NCBI RefSeq assembly: GCF_947500995.1
Contig: NZ_CANMUA010000001.1
Coordinates: 372,001-436,000 of the forward strand
Source: an uncultured Serinicoccus sp.
GTDB lineage: Bacteria > Actinomycetota > Actinomycetes > Actinomycetales > Dermatophilaceae
Length of the DNA: 64,000 bases
Direction of reading: 5' to 3'
Part shown: piece after piece, positions 47,042 through 56,163 of the stretch
How the letters are laid out: each line of letters starts with the position of its first letter
Position numbering within the stretch: position 1 is the stretch's first letter
The notes under the pieces: model-generated
Seen by the model: the letters and a program-made list of their open reading frames with translations, nothing else
Database searches by the model: none
What the model was told of the DNA's origin: nothing
Translations under genes and position numbers: made by a program

Positions 47042-47923
47042 CTAGGACTGGGGCCACGAGCGGTAGCCGAGCAGCTCGGCGTCCCGCACGTAGCCGAACC
47101 CCTCGTAGAGCGCGACGGCGGGCGCGTTGGCCTCGTCCACGACGAGATTCACCGTGCCCTGCCCCGAGCGCTGCAGCAGCGCCCGTGAGATCGCGGCCAG
47201 CAGCCCCGGCGCGAGCCCCCTGCCCCGGTGGTCCGGCGCGAGGGCCAGGAAGTCGAGGTAGCCGGCGCCGTCGGCCTGGATCTCCCCCGAGGCGTAGCCG
47301 GTGAGCTCGCCGTCGTGCTCGAGCACCAGGGTGGACCGCGCCTCGTCCGCCAGCAGCTGGCGGGCGGTGGCGTAGGTGCCGGGGAAGGCCGCGTCGTGCA
47401 GCGCGGTGATCGCGGGCAGGTCGGCGGGCGTGGCGACGCGGGCGTCCGGCGCGTCGGCCGGCCAGCGGTGAGCCGTCGCAGGCGTGGCCTGGTAGGCGAT
47501 GCTCATGCCCGTGGCGTGCCACCCCAGGTCAGCGGCGAGCCGCGCCATACCGATGTGGGCCGGGGCCGCGCTCAGCTCGTGCTGCTCCACCCCCGGCGGT
47601 AGCTGCTCGAGGGCCGCTCGGACGAGCGGGGCGGCATGCGCCGACCAGGTCTGCTCGTCGAGGGTCCACGGACCGTGGATCCAGCTGCGCATCGTCTCCT
47701 CGGGGTCGACGTCGTGCAGCACCGCGCCGACGACCCGGCCGGAGGGTTCGACCGCCACCCGCAGAGTCTCCTGCCAGGGCGTGTCGAGGTCGTCGAGCTC
47801 GGCCCGCACTCCGTCGGCCTCGGTGCCGAGGTAGGCGCACGCCGTCGTCGGCGAGCTCTGGGCGGTCACGATGAGCGCCAGGGCGGCATCCTGGTGGTCC
47901 GCGTCGGCCCTGGTGATGGTCAT
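47042..47923 (-). CDS. Tandem-GNAT N-acetyltransferase
   Basis: A 293-residue protein with two GNAT-like halves. The C-terminal half (about 160-290) has the clear acetyl-CoA motif LALAPDHRGRGLAPGLLAAI and NAPAVALYEGFGYVRDAE. The N-terminal half lacks an obvious pyrophosphate loop and is probably non-catalytic. The two-half architecture resembles mycothiol synthase (MshD), but the similarity I can see is general. The gene is flanked by 32-bp repeat arrays in opposite orientation. TAGCCT lies 6 nt before the ATG. Confidence 0.83.
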   Translation of the reverse strand: MTITRADADHQDAALALIVTAQSSPTTACAYLGTEADGVRAELDDLDTPWQETLRVAVEPSGRVVGAVLHDVDPEETMRSWIHGPWTLDEQTWSAHAAPLVRAALEQLPPGVEQHELSAAPAHIGMARLAADLGWHATGMSIAYQATPATAHRWPADAPDARVATPADLPAITALHDAAFPGTYATARQLLADEARSTLVLEHDGELTGYASGEIQADGAGYLDFLALAPDHRGRGLAPGLLAAISRALLQRSGQGTVNLVVDEANAPAVALYEGFGYVRDAELLGYRSWPQS

Positions 47924-47929
47924 GAGGGC

Positions 47930-47935
47930 AGGCTA
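47930..47935 (-). promoter_or_regulatory. -10 element of the tandem-GNAT gene
   Basis: TAGCCT on the minus strand, 6 nt before the ATG; the repeat array begins about 22 bp further upstream. Confidence 0.5.
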
Positions 47936-47956
47936 GCGACGGCCGGGGCGGCCGGG

Positions 47957-48180
47957 CCAACCATTTCCAACGCTCGGTCGTGCCGCAGCCAACCATTCGC
48001 GGTGCTCGGTCGGTGAGAAGCCAACCATTCACGACGCCCGGTCGGTGACAAGCCAACCATTCACGACGCCCGGTCGGTGACAAGCCAACCATTCACGACG
48101 CTCGGTCGGTGACAAGCCAACCATTCACGACGCCCGGTCGTGCCACTGCCGACCATTCACGACGCCCGGTCGGGGAACGG
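47957..48180. repeat. 32-bp tandem repeat array, seven copies
   Basis: CCAACCATTCACGACGCCCG marks units starting at 47957, 47989, 48021, 48053, 48085, 48117 and 48149, all exactly 32 bp with no spacers. The outer copies are most diverged and the central ones nearly identical, as expected for expansion by recombination or slippage. The unit is the reverse complement of the unit at 46849-46976. It fills the gap between the GNAT promoter and the end of the next minus-strand gene. Confidence 0.9.
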
Positions 48181-48182
48181 GG

Positions 48183-48506
48183 TCAGGCGAAGGAGCCGCC
48201 CGGCCGGCGGCGCTCGCGGGCGGACCAGCAGACGGTGTGCCAGTGGCGGCGGTTCTCCGCCTGCTGCATGCCCGCGGTGGGCCAGGCCACGGTGTGCGCC
48301 ACGTCGGCGCGCACCTCCTGCTGGCACCCGGGGCACCGGTAGGACCGGCCGCTGTCGTTGGGCCGCACCCGACGCACCGCCCACACCTGACCGGCGTAGC
48401 GGACCTCCTCGACCCCGCGCCGCAGCGGGTCACCCACGCCGGCCGGTCCCCCGCCCTGCCGGGCCCGCGGCCGGCCGCCCCGTCGAGGGCGGTTGGACCG
48501 GGGCAC
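48183..48506 (-). CDS. Small conserved zinc-binding-type protein
   Basis: A 107-residue basic protein. The N-terminal 30 residues are Arg/Gly/Pro-rich (possible nucleic-acid contact). A core domain follows with YRCPGCQQEV (CXXC), a His in VAHTVAW and a C-terminal HWHTVCW, so a Cys/His metal site is likely. I recall similar short actinobacterial proteins next to hydroxyacyl-CoA dehydrogenase and nucS genes, but no function is established. It begins 4 bp after the dehydrogenase stop and is probably co-transcribed with it. Confidence 0.75.
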   Translation of the reverse strand: MPRSNRPRRGGRPRARQGGGPAGVGDPLRRGVEEVRYAGQVWAVRRVRPNDSGRSYRCPGCQQEVRADVAHTVAWPTAGMQQAENRRHWHTVCWSARERRRPGGSFA

Positions 48507-48510
48507 CGGC

Positions 48511-50181
48511 TCAGGCCGTGAAGGGCCGGTCGAGCAGGACGTGCTCGATGAGCAGCGGGGAGGGCGCCACGGACTCGCGCGGCAGCCCGCCGGCCTCGGC
48601 CAGCTCCTCGCAGACCGTGAGGACCTCCTCGGCCCCGATCTGGTCGATCATGGCGAACGGCCCGGCCGGGTAGCCCAGCCCGTGCCGCAGCGCCGTGTCG
48701 ATGTCGTCCACGCCCGCGTAACCCTCGTCCAGCATCCGCACCGCGTCCATGAGGTGCGGCATGAGCAGCGCGTCGACCACCAGCCCGGGGCGGTCCCGGC
48801 AGACGACCGGCTCGGCGCCGATCGTCCGGACCAGGGCGCGCAGGATCTCGACGGTCTCGTCGTCGGTGGCGCTGGAGCGCCCGATCTCGACGACCTGCCC
48901 GTGGCCCGTCGGGGCGTGCACCCGCAGCACCGCCGCCCGCTCCGGCCGGCCCGAGAGCGCGCCGATCGCCACGGCGAGGTCCTCGCCGACGGTGGTGAGG
49001 ACCGTGCGCTCCCCCACGACGTCGGCCAGCAGCTCCCACAGCTCCTCCTGCACCGGCGTCACCGGCGCCGGCTCGGCGTCCGCGAGCTCGCTCTCCGGCG
49101 TCGCCGTGCCGGCCTCGACCACGACGTCGACCCCCGCCAGACCGGCCAGGTCGTCCCGGTCCGCGGGGTCGGGGACGTGGGTGACGGCATACCCTCCCTC
49201 GCGCAGGCGGGAGACCAGCTCGTCGGCGATCTCGCCGCCGCCCACGACGCCCACGGCGCCGACCTCGGGCACGCTCGCCTCCGCCCCCGGCTCGTCGACG
49301 ACCTGCCCGCTCCCCGGCCGGGCGTAGGTGTAGAAGCCCGCGCCGCTCTTGCGGCCGAGCAGACCGGCGGTCACCATGCGCTCGAGCATCGGGCTCGGGG
49401 CGTGCATCGGGCTGCGGCTGTGGGCGTAGATGACGTCGCCGATGTGGTGGCAGACGTCGAGCCCGACGAGGTCCATGAGGGTGCACGGGCCCATCGGCAG
49501 CCCGGCGCCGACCCGCATGGCGGTGTCGAGGTCGGCGCGCGAGACGTGGCCCTGCTCGAGCATGCGCAGCGCGGAGACGAAGTAGCCGAAGAGCAGGTAG
49601 TTGGCGACGAACCCGGCCCGGTCCCCCACCACGACCGGCCGCTTGCCGACGCGCCCGGCCAGCTCGACGACCGCGTCGCGCACGGCGTCGTCGGTGCGCA
49701 GGGTGGTGATGACCTCGACCAGCTGCAGCACGGGGGCGGGGTTGAAGAAGTGCATCCCCACGACCCGCCCGGGGTATGCCGTGCCCGCGGCGATGGCGGT
49801 GATCGACAGGCTCGAGGTGTTGGACGCGAGCACGGCGTCGGGGGCGACGATGTCGTCGAGGGCGGAGAAGACCTGGTGCTTGAGGTCCAGCACCTCCGGG
49901 ACCGCCTCGACGACGAGGTCGGCCGGGGCGAGGTCGGCCATGGCGGTGGTGATGGTGACCCGGTCCAGGATCTCCTGCTGCCCGGCCTCGTCGAGCCTGC
50001 CCTTGGCGACCGCCCGGTCGGTGGAGGCCCGCAGGATGCCGCGCCCGCGCTCGGCGAGCTCCTCGGTCGTCTCGACTCCGACGACCTGCAACCCTCCCCG
50101 GGCGAAGACCTCGACGATGCCGGCACCCATGGTGCCGAGCCCGATGACCCCGACGGTGGTGATCTGACGCATACCGGGCAT
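48511..50181 (-). CDS. 3-hydroxyacyl-CoA dehydrogenase, two-module
   Basis: A 556-residue enzyme. The first module has the Rossmann motif [11 protein letters not shown], the SNTSSLSI and [11 protein letters not shown] catalytic segment (His in MHFFNP with the Glu partner in ITT-region sequence) and a C-terminal domain ([16 protein letters not shown]). A second, more diverged Rossmann-like and C-terminal module follows (about 300-556; [28 protein letters not shown]). Such duplicated forms are 3-hydroxybutyryl-CoA or phenylacetate-pathway (PaaH-like) dehydrogenases. The start may be 50181 or the next Met at 50172, which has GAGAGG 9 nt upstream. Confidence 0.9.
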   Translation of the reverse strand: MPGMRQITTVGVIGLGTMGAGIVEVFARGGLQVVGVETTEELAERGRGILRASTDRAVAKGRLDEAGQQEILDRVTITTAMADLAPADLVVEAVPEVLDLKHQVFSALDDIVAPDAVLASNTSSLSITAIAAGTAYPGRVVGMHFFNPAPVLQLVEVITTLRTDDAVRDAVVELAGRVGKRPVVVGDRAGFVANYLLFGYFVSALRMLEQGHVSRADLDTAMRVGAGLPMGPCTLMDLVGLDVCHHIGDVIYAHSRSPMHAPSPMLERMVTAGLLGRKSGAGFYTYARPGSGQVVDEPGAEASVPEVGAVGVVGGGEIADELVSRLREGGYAVTHVPDPADRDDLAGLAGVDVVVEAGTATPESELADAEPAPVTPVQEELWELLADVVGERTVLTTVGEDLAVAIGALSGRPERAAVLRVHAPTGHGQVVEIGRSSATDDETVEILRALVRTIGAEPVVCRDRPGLVVDALLMPHLMDAVRMLDEGYAGVDDIDTALRHGLGYPAGPFAMIDQIGAEEVLTVCEELAEAGGLPRESVAPSPLLIEHVLLDRPFTA

Positions 50182-50199
50182 CCTCTCATCACCCCCGGC

Positions 50200-50205
50200 T
50201 AGGGT
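50200..50205 (+). promoter_or_regulatory. -10 element of nucS
   Basis: TAGGGT, 7 nt before the GTG at 50213. Confidence 0.55.
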
Positions 50206-50212
50206 GAGGCCC

Positions 50213-50908
50213 GTGCGTGTCGTGATCGCCCGGTGCTCGGTGGACTACCACGGAGCCCTCGAAGCCCACCTGCCCCTCGCCACCCGCCTGCTCATGGTCA
50301 AGGCCGACGGGTCGGTGCTCGTGCACTCCGACGGGGGGTCCTACAAGCCGCTGAACTGGATGGCCCCGCCGTGCTCGATGGCGCAGACCGACCCGGACGA
50401 GGTGGAGGCCGAGCAGGGCGTCACCCAGGTCTGGCAGGTCTCGCACGGCAGGCGGGAGGACACCCTGCGGGTGAAGATCCACGAGGTGCTCTCCGACACC
50501 AGCCACGACCTGGGGGTCGACCCGGGGCTGGTCAAGGACGGCGTCGAGGCCCAGCTGCAGGCGCTGCTGGCCGAGCACATCACCACCCTCGGCGAGGACT
50601 GGACGCTGCTGCGCCGGGAGTTCCCCACCGCCATCGGCCCCGTGGACATCCTGTGCCGAGACGCGGCCGGCACGACGGTGGCCGTGGAGATCAAGCGGCG
50701 CGGCGACATCGACGGCGTCGAGCAGCTGACCCGCTACCTCGAGCTGCTCAACCGCGACCCCCACCTCTCCCCGGTCCAGGGCGTCTTCGCCGCGCAGCTC
50801 ATCAAGCCGCAGGCCAGGGTCCTCGCGACCGACCGCGGCATCCGGTGCGTCACGCTGGACTACGAGGCGCTGCGCGGCATCGACGACGCGGAGGCGCGGC
50901 TCTTCTGA
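50213..50908 (+). CDS. nucS: Mismatch-specific endonuclease NucS/EndoMS
   Basis: A 231-residue endonuclease that replaces MutS/MutL mismatch repair in many actinobacteria. The N-terminal domain ([29 protein letters not shown]) and the C-terminal RecB-like nuclease with Asp in GPVDILCRD and Glu/Lys in AVEIKRRGD are present. NucS cuts both strands at mismatches such as G-T and works with the beta clamp. Start GTG 50213 is preferred over the in-frame GTG at 50204, which lies inside the TAGGGT element. Confidence 0.97.
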   Translation: MRVVIARCSVDYHGALEAHLPLATRLLMVKADGSVLVHSDGGSYKPLNWMAPPCSMAQTDPDEVEAEQGVTQVWQVSHGRREDTLRVKIHEVLSDTSHDLGVDPGLVKDGVEAQLQALLAEHITTLGEDWTLLRREFPTAIGPVDILCRDAAGTTVAVEIKRRGDIDGVEQLTRYLELLNRDPHLSPVQGVFAAQLIKPQARVLATDRGIRCVTLDYEALRGIDDAEARLF

Positions 50909-50910
50909 GC

Positions 50911-50916
50911 TAGCGT
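50911..50916 (+). promoter_or_regulatory. -10 element of the GT2/GtrA operon
   Basis: TAGCGT, 7 nt before the ATG at 50924 and directly after the nucS stop codon. Confidence 0.55.
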
Positions 50917-50923
50917 GACCGCC

Positions 50924-51910
50924 ATGCCCGCCCTGTCCGTCGTGGTCCCGTGCTTCAACGAGCAGGGCACCCTCGCCGAGCTGCACGTCCGCCTGGGCGA
51001 CGTGGCCGACGAGCTGGGCGTCGGCGACTCCCTCGAGCTGGTGCTCGTCGACGACGGCTCGACCGACGACACCCTGCGGGTGGCGCGCACGCTGGCCGCG
51101 CAGGACCCTCGGGTCGTCGTGCTGCGGCTGTCCCGCAACTTCGGCAAGGAGGCGGCCATGCTCGCCGGCCTCCGGCAGGCCCGCGGACAGAGCATCGCGA
51201 TCATGGACGCCGACCTGCAGCACCCCCCGGAGCTGCTGACCTCGATGTACACCCTGCTGCGGACCACCGAGGTCGAGCAGGTCGTGGCCCGCCGCGACCG
51301 CGCCGACGACCCCTTCGTCCGCTCCCAGCTCTCCCGGCTCTACTACCGGCTGGTCAACGGGCTCATCGAGACGGTCCGCGTCCAGGACGGCGTGGGCGAC
51401 TTCCGCGTCATGAGCCGCGCGGTCCTCGACGCCCTGCTGGCCCTGCCCGAGCGCAACCGCTTCTCCAAGGGCCTGTTCTCCTGGGTCGGCTTCCCGACCG
51501 GCACGGTCAGCTACCGCAACGTGCAGCGCGGCAGCGGGCGCTCCGGCTGGACCCTGCGCTCCCTGCTCAACTACGGCATCGACGGGGCGCTCGCCTTCAA
51601 CACCCGCCCCCTGCGACTGCTCATGCACCTGGGCGGCTGGGCGGTGCTCGCCGCGCTGGGCTACCTCCTGTGGCTGCTCGTGGGCTACCTCCTGCACGGG
51701 GTCACCCAGCCGGGCTACATCACCACCATCGCGGTCATCACCGGGTTGTCCGGCGTGCAGCTGCTCGCCGTCGGCGTCATGGGCGAGTACGTCGGCCGGA
51801 TCTACCAGGAGGTCAAGGCGCGACCCAGCTATCTCGTCCACGAGGTGATCCGGGGAGGCGAGGGGGACGGACCAGGTCCTGACGGGACCGGCGCCACCGA
51901 GGCGCGATGA
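50924..51910 (+). CDS. GtrB-like glycosyltransferase family 2, membrane-anchored
   Basis: A 328-residue enzyme. The GT2 domain shows VVPCFNEQGTL, VLVDDGSTDDT, the DXD-type IMDADLQHPPEL and a GDFRVMSR acceptor region. Two C-terminal helices (about 238-262 and 270-295) anchor it. GtrB/DPM1-type enzymes load a sugar from a nucleotide donor onto polyprenyl phosphate on the inner membrane face. The stop overlaps the gtrA-like start (ATGA), consistent with a loading and flipping pair. The in-frame GTG at 50915 is rejected because it overlaps the TAGCGT promoter. Confidence 0.92.
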   Translation: MPALSVVVPCFNEQGTLAELHVRLGDVADELGVGDSLELVLVDDGSTDDTLRVARTLAAQDPRVVVLRLSRNFGKEAAMLAGLRQARGQSIAIMDADLQHPPELLTSMYTLLRTTEVEQVVARRDRADDPFVRSQLSRLYYRLVNGLIETVRVQDGVGDFRVMSRAVLDALLALPERNRFSKGLFSWVGFPTGTVSYRNVQRGSGRSGWTLRSLLNYGIDGALAFNTRPLRLLMHLGGWAVLAALGYLLWLLVGYLLHGVTQPGYITTIAVITGLSGVQLLAVGVMGEYVGRIYQEVKARPSYLVHEVIRGGEGDGPGPDGTGATEAR

Positions 51911-52290
51911 GGAGCCTGCTGCGCTTCGTCGTCGTCGGGGTGGCCAACACGGCCGTCTACTACCTCCTCTACCGCCTGCTGCTGCTCGGTATGCCGTACG
52001 TCCCGGCCCACCTGCTCGCCTGGTCCGGGGCGGTGGTCTTCTCCTTCTTCGCCAACAGCCTGTTCACCTTCGGGGTGCGGCCGACCTGGCGGCGCTTCCT
52101 CGCCTACCCGGCCACGACGCTGGTCAACCTGGCCTTCACGACGGTCGGCTCGGTGCTCCTCGTCGAGGCGGCCGGCCTGGACGAGCGCTACGCCACCCTC
52201 GTCATGGGCGTCGCCGCCGTGCCGGTCACGTTCCTGCTCACCCGCACCGTCCTCACCGCCGGTCGGGAGCCTGCTCCGCCGCGCGGGTGA
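51907..52290 (+). CDS. GtrA family membrane protein
   Basis: A 127-residue protein with four hydrophobic helices and the family pattern RFVVVGVANTAVYYLLY at the N terminus and FANSLFTF after TM2. GtrA proteins are proposed to flip polyprenyl-phosphate-linked sugars. It is coupled to the GT2 gene and its last 38 bp overlap the convergent large membrane-protein gene. Confidence 0.9.
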   Translation: MRSLLRFVVVGVANTAVYYLLYRLLLLGMPYVPAHLLAWSGAVVFSFFANSLFTFGVRPTWRRFLAYPATTLVNLAFTTVGSVLLVEAAGLDERYATLVMGVAAVPVTFLLTRTVLTAGREPAPPRG

Positions 52291-53899
52291 GGGTGCGCTG
52301 CCAGGTCGTCTCGCACCCGGTCGTGGTGTCGGTGGTCCGGTCCTCGCGCCGCTCGGTGTCGGTGAGCACCACCCCGTCGGGGAGGTCGTAGAACTGGCGC
52401 AGGTCGCAGGCGTAGCGCGCGAGGTAGAAGGCGCGGTGGTAGGCATACCCCTCCTCGGGCAGCTCCGGGACGACCACCTCCCCGGCCCCCGCGACCCGGG
52501 CCGCCTCGACGTCGTCGACGAAGGTGTCGTAGGCGTCGGCGTTGCGCGCGGCGTGCTGCGACGTGACCGCCACGTAGCCGACCGACGCGACCAGGCTGGC
52601 GGCCAGGGTGGCCACGGTGAGCACGTCGGCCGCCCGCGCCTGACGCGGGCCCGCGCCGGCGAGCGCGCCCAGGACCAGCCGCAGGGCGCAGGCCACCGCG
52701 AGGACGAGCGCGGTGACCGGGAGGAAGAAGGCACGCTGCCCGCAGACGGAGGCCACGATGGGCACCCCGGCGGAGACGACGCCGGCGGCGGTGAGCGCCA
52801 CGACGGGGTAGGCCGCGACCGCCCCCCACGCGTCCACGACCAGCACGAGCACGCTCACGACGAGCACGACCGCCGCGGCGACGACGGCGAGGGCGAGCAG
52901 GCTGGCCGGGACGGCGGTGTCCGGGTCGGCGCACAGGTCCGCCAGGCGCGGCCAGCGGCGGCGGGCCACCAGGAGCAGGACCCAGGCGGCTGCGCCGGCC
53001 ACCACGGCGACCCGGCGGGGTGCCCGGCCGGACAGCCGGACCGCGACGACCGCCAGGACCCCCAGGGCCAGCCACCACCCCAGGGTGAGCGAGGCGAACA
53101 TCAGGGTGGTGCGCGAGAGCGCCTGCAGCAGCGGCAGGGCGAGGTCCTCCTCGGTGGTCCGGCGCCACAGGCCAGGCGCCGTGGCCAGCACGACGAAGCC
53201 CAGCGCGGAGGCGCCGACAGCCGCCCAGGTGGACCGGGCGCGCCCGCCGGCCGGTCGCCGCAGGGCGAGCGCGAGCACGGTGACCACGAGGGTCGCCACC
53301 GCGGACACCTCGTGCCCGAGGTGGGCATACACGACGACGGGCAGGACCAGCCAGGTCACCCGAGGTGGGAGGGCGCCGCTGACGGCGGCGCCGGCGACGA
53401 GGAAGGCGAGCGTGGAGAGCGGGTAGTTGGCCATGCCGGACACCCAGAGCAGGCCCTCCCCGGTGAGCCAGGAGTGCGCCTGGACGGCGAGGAAGGGCAC
53501 GCCCAGCCCGAGCACCGCCCAGACCAGCGGCCGGGTCCGGTGCGGGGCAACCATCCGCAGCCAGGGCCAGGTCGCGATCCCGGTCAGGACCATGAGCGCC
53601 ACCCCGACGACCAGCGCCCCGGGCCGCCCGCCGAGCAGGACGAGCCGCGCGGCCGCGTCCGCGGCCCTGCCGTTGCGGTAGGTGTAGTCGAACTGCCAGG
53701 TCGCGAGCCAGCCCCGCAGCGTGCGGGCGTCCCCGGGCTGCTCCCCCGCCATGGCGTGCAGCCAGTCGTCGCCGGCGGGGAAGCCGTGCCGCAGCACGAG
53801 CCCCCAGCCCACGGCCGCCAGGGCCACCGCGAGGACGAGCACCACCGCCGCGGACCGGGAGGAGACGACCGGTCGGGGCCGGGTGGCGGCGTTCATCAC
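52253..53899 (-). CDS. Polytopic membrane protein, DUF6056/GtrC-like
   Basis: A 548-residue protein with about 11-13 hydrophobic helices and an extended periplasmic-type C-terminal part (about 445-548). The early loop GDDWLHAM holds a DD pair like that of lipid-linked-sugar glycosyltransferases. Together with the GtrB/GtrA-type genes beside it, it may be the third component that transfers the sugar from the polyprenyl carrier to an envelope acceptor. The family assignment is from overall layout and is moderate. The start is GTG 53899 or the next ATG at 53896. Confidence 0.7.
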   Translation of the reverse strand: MMNAATRPRPVVSSRSAAVVLVLAVALAAVGWGLVLRHGFPAGDDWLHAMAGEQPGDARTLRGWLATWQFDYTYRNGRAADAAARLVLLGGRPGALVVGVALMVLTGIATWPWLRMVAPHRTRPLVWAVLGLGVPFLAVQAHSWLTGEGLLWVSGMANYPLSTLAFLVAGAAVSGALPPRVTWLVLPVVVYAHLGHEVSAVATLVVTVLALALRRPAGGRARSTWAAVGASALGFVVLATAPGLWRRTTEEDLALPLLQALSRTTLMFASLTLGWWLALGVLAVVAVRLSGRAPRRVAVVAGAAAWVLLLVARRRWPRLADLCADPDTAVPASLLALAVVAAAVVLVVSVLVLVVDAWGAVAAYPVVALTAAGVVSAGVPIVASVCGQRAFFLPVTALVLAVACALRLVLGALAGAGPRQARAADVLTVATLAASLVASVGYVAVTSQHAARNADAYDTFVDDVEAARVAGAGEVVVPELPEEGYAYHRAFYLARYACDLRQFYDLPDGVVLTDTERREDRTTDTTTGCETTWQRTLTRAAEQAPDRR

Positions 53900-53955
53900 C
53901 AGGACACGATGCCAGAGCAGCGCTCCGGCTCGCGCCCCAGGGCGGGCCGCTGCGG

Positions 53956-53961
53956 CACAAT
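53956..53961 (+). promoter_or_regulatory. -10-like element of the GGT-like gene
   Basis: CACAAT, 6 nt before the GTG at 53968; the same hexamer and spacing as before ligA. Confidence 0.4.
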
Positions 53962-53967
53962 CGTCCC

Positions 53968-55494
53968 GTGACCCGCTCCGCCGCCATCGCCGCGCCCAAC
54001 ACCTACGCCACCGAGGCGGCCGCGCAGGCCCTGTCGGCGGGGGGCAACGCGGTGGACGCCGCGGTGGCCGCGATGCTCACCGCCACCGTCACCGAGCCCG
54101 GTGTCATCTCCACCCTGGGCGGGTGCTTCGTCAACGTCTGGGCGCCCGGGGAGGACCCGGTCGTCGTCGACGGCAACGTCGAGATGCCCGGCCGCGGCAT
54201 GAGCGCCGACCGCCGCGGGGGCGGTCTCATCGAGGCCGCGTCGGACTACGGCGGCGGCATGGTGACCTACGTGGGGCCGGGGTCGGTCGCCACCCCCGGG
54301 ATGCTCGCCGCGATGGGCTGGGCCCACCAGCGCTACGGCCGGGCGCCCTGGGCCGAGCTGCTGCAGCCCGCGGCGGACGTCGCCCGGGCGGGGTACCCGC
54401 TCAGCCGCACCGCGCAGTCCTACCTCGTCCTGGTCACCGACACCATCCTCGCGTGGGACCCGGCCACCCGGGCGCTGCTCACCGTGGACGGCGCCGCACC
54501 CTCCGTCGGCCACCGCGTCGTCGACCCGGTGCTGGCCGACACCCTCGAGCACATCGGGGCGGACGGGGCCGGCACCGCCTACCACGGCGACGTCGCGCGG
54601 GCGATCGACGCCGACATGCGCGCCCGCGGCGGGCTGCTCTCGCTGGTCGACCTCGAGGCCTACCAACCGGTCGTACGACGGGCGCTGCGCAGCCGGCTGG
54701 GCCCCTGGGACCTCGCGTGCAACCCTCCGCCCTCCATCGGCGGGCCGGTGCTCACCGCGCTGCTGCGCCTGCTGGGGGCGGTCGACGGGCCGATCGAGCC
54801 GGCGCAGGCGGCGCAGGTCATGCAGGAGGTGCTCGACATCCGCCTCGACCGGATCGACACCGCGCACGACCTCGAGGCGGCCGGCGCCGAGCTGCTGCAG
54901 ACGCTGCACCACATCGGCGCCACGGGGCTGCCGACCTCCCCCTCGACGGCGCACGTCTCGGTGGTCGACGCCGACGGCCTCGCCTGCGCGCTCACCGCGT
55001 CGGCGGGCTACGGCTCGGGGATGACGATCGCGGGCACCGGCCTGGTGGCCAACAACTCCCTCGGTGAGCTGGAGCTCAACCGGCACGGGCTGCACGCCCT
55101 CGCACCGGGCACCCGGCTGGCCTCCAACATGGCGCCGACCACGGCCCGCCGGGAGGACGGTGCGGTCCTGGCCATCGGCACCCCCGGTGCCGACCGGATC
55201 ACCACCGCCCTGGCGCAGGTGCTCACCCACCTGGCCCGCCACGGCGAGGACCTGCAGACGGCCGTGGACCAGCCGCGGATGCACCCGCGCCGGCTCGAGG
55301 ACGGCACGACGCGCATCGACCACGAGCAGGACGCGCAGATCGCGGCCAGCCTGGACGCCGCCGGGCTGCCCCGCCACGAGCACCCGCCGAGCTCGATGTA
55401 CTTCGGCGGGGTGGGCGCGGCGCTGCGCGAGCCGGACGGGACCCTGGAGGCGGCCGCGGACGCCCGTCGGGTCGCGGCGACCCTGGTCACCTGA
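53968..55494 (+). CDS. Gamma-glutamyltransferase family protein
   Basis: A 508-residue Ntn-hydrolase of the GGT fold. The N-terminal part matches large-subunit features (AAQALSAGGNAVDAAVAAML, GGCFVNVW). The autoprocessing Thr should be in SPSTAHVSVVDADG near residue 330, where the second Thr of the usual TTH motif is Ala. GSGMTIAGTGLVANNS and SNMAPTT follow. The protein has no signal peptide, unlike secreted GGTs, so it may act in the cytoplasm on gamma-glutamyl amides or other substrates. Function beyond the fold is uncertain. Confidence 0.85.
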   Translation: MTRSAAIAAPNTYATEAAAQALSAGGNAVDAAVAAMLTATVTEPGVISTLGGCFVNVWAPGEDPVVVDGNVEMPGRGMSADRRGGGLIEAASDYGGGMVTYVGPGSVATPGMLAAMGWAHQRYGRAPWAELLQPAADVARAGYPLSRTAQSYLVLVTDTILAWDPATRALLTVDGAAPSVGHRVVDPVLADTLEHIGADGAGTAYHGDVARAIDADMRARGGLLSLVDLEAYQPVVRRALRSRLGPWDLACNPPPSIGGPVLTALLRLLGAVDGPIEPAQAAQVMQEVLDIRLDRIDTAHDLEAAGAELLQTLHHIGATGLPTSPSTAHVSVVDADGLACALTASAGYGSGMTIAGTGLVANNSLGELELNRHGLHALAPGTRLASNMAPTTARREDGAVLAIGTPGADRITTALAQVLTHLARHGEDLQTAVDQPRMHPRRLEDGTTRIDHEQDAQIAASLDAAGLPRHEHPPSSMYFGGVGAALREPDGTLEAAADARRVAATLVT

Positions 55495-55528
55495 GCGGGC
55501 GACGCCCGCGCATGGCAGCATGCAGGGC

Positions 55529-56155
55529 ATGGTCAACCTCACGCGGATCTACACCCGGACCGGCGACGACGGCAGCACCGCCCTGGGCGACAACGGCCGG
55601 ACCCGCAAGACGGATGCCCGGCTGGCGGCGTATGCCGACACCGACGAGACCAACTCGGTCATCGGGGTGGCCGTCGCCGGCGGCAACCTCCCGGTCGAGG
55701 TGCAGGAGACGCTGGCCCGGATCCAGAACGACCTCTTCGACGTCGGTGCCGACCTGTGCATGCCGCTGCGGGCGAGCTATGAGTGGGAGCCGCTAAGGGT
55801 CAAGGCCGAGTGGGTGGAGGAGCTCGAGGCCGACTGCGACCGCTACAACGCCGACCTGCCGGCCCTGCGCTCCTTCATCCTGCCCGGCGGGACCCCGGCC
55901 GCCGCGCTGCTGCACCAGGCGCGCACCGTCGCCCGTCGGGCCGAGCGCTCGACCTGGGCCGCCCTGGAGGAGTACGGCGACCAGCCCGCGGACGAGGACG
56001 CGACCAAGGGCGTCGGCGGGGTCAACCCGCTCACCGCGACCTACCTCAACCGGCTCTCCGACCTGCTGTTCATCCTGGCCCGGGTGGCCGGTCGGGCCGG
56101 CGAGGGCGACGTGCTCTGGCAGCCCGGCGGCGGCAGGGAGCAGCCCTCGCGCTGA
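55529..56155 (+). CDS. Cob(I)yrinic acid a,c-diamide adenosyltransferase, PduO type
   Basis: A 208-residue ATP:corrinoid adenosyltransferase. The ATP-binding N-terminal TRTGDDGSTALGD, the TDETNSVIGVA stretch, and the C-terminal RRAERSTWAA and NPLTATYLNRLSDLLF motifs are all conserved. It makes adenosylcobalamin, the cofactor of methylmalonyl-CoA mutase, which fits the epimerase at 45 kb. The start is ATG 55529 (MVNLTRIYT); an ATG three codons earlier also exists. Its C-terminal frame converges on the DUF2550 gene. Confidence 0.95.
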   Translation: MVNLTRIYTRTGDDGSTALGDNGRTRKTDARLAAYADTDETNSVIGVAVAGGNLPVEVQETLARIQNDLFDVGADLCMPLRASYEWEPLRVKAEWVEELEADCDRYNADLPALRSFILPGGTPAAALLHQARTVARRAERSTWAALEEYGDQPADEDATKGVGGVNPLTATYLNRLSDLLFILARVAGRAGEGDVLWQPGGGREQPSR

Positions 56156-56163
56156 GGGCGGGC

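Noticed and set aside
47042-47923. The GNAT gene with inverted repeat arrays as a transposon
   Set aside because: No transposase, no target-site duplication seen, and array lengths differ; the same repeats occur elsewhere without such a gene.
47957-48180. The 32-bp repeats could be a CRISPR array
   Set aside because: Units follow each other directly with no spacers, differ among themselves, and no cas gene is in the window.
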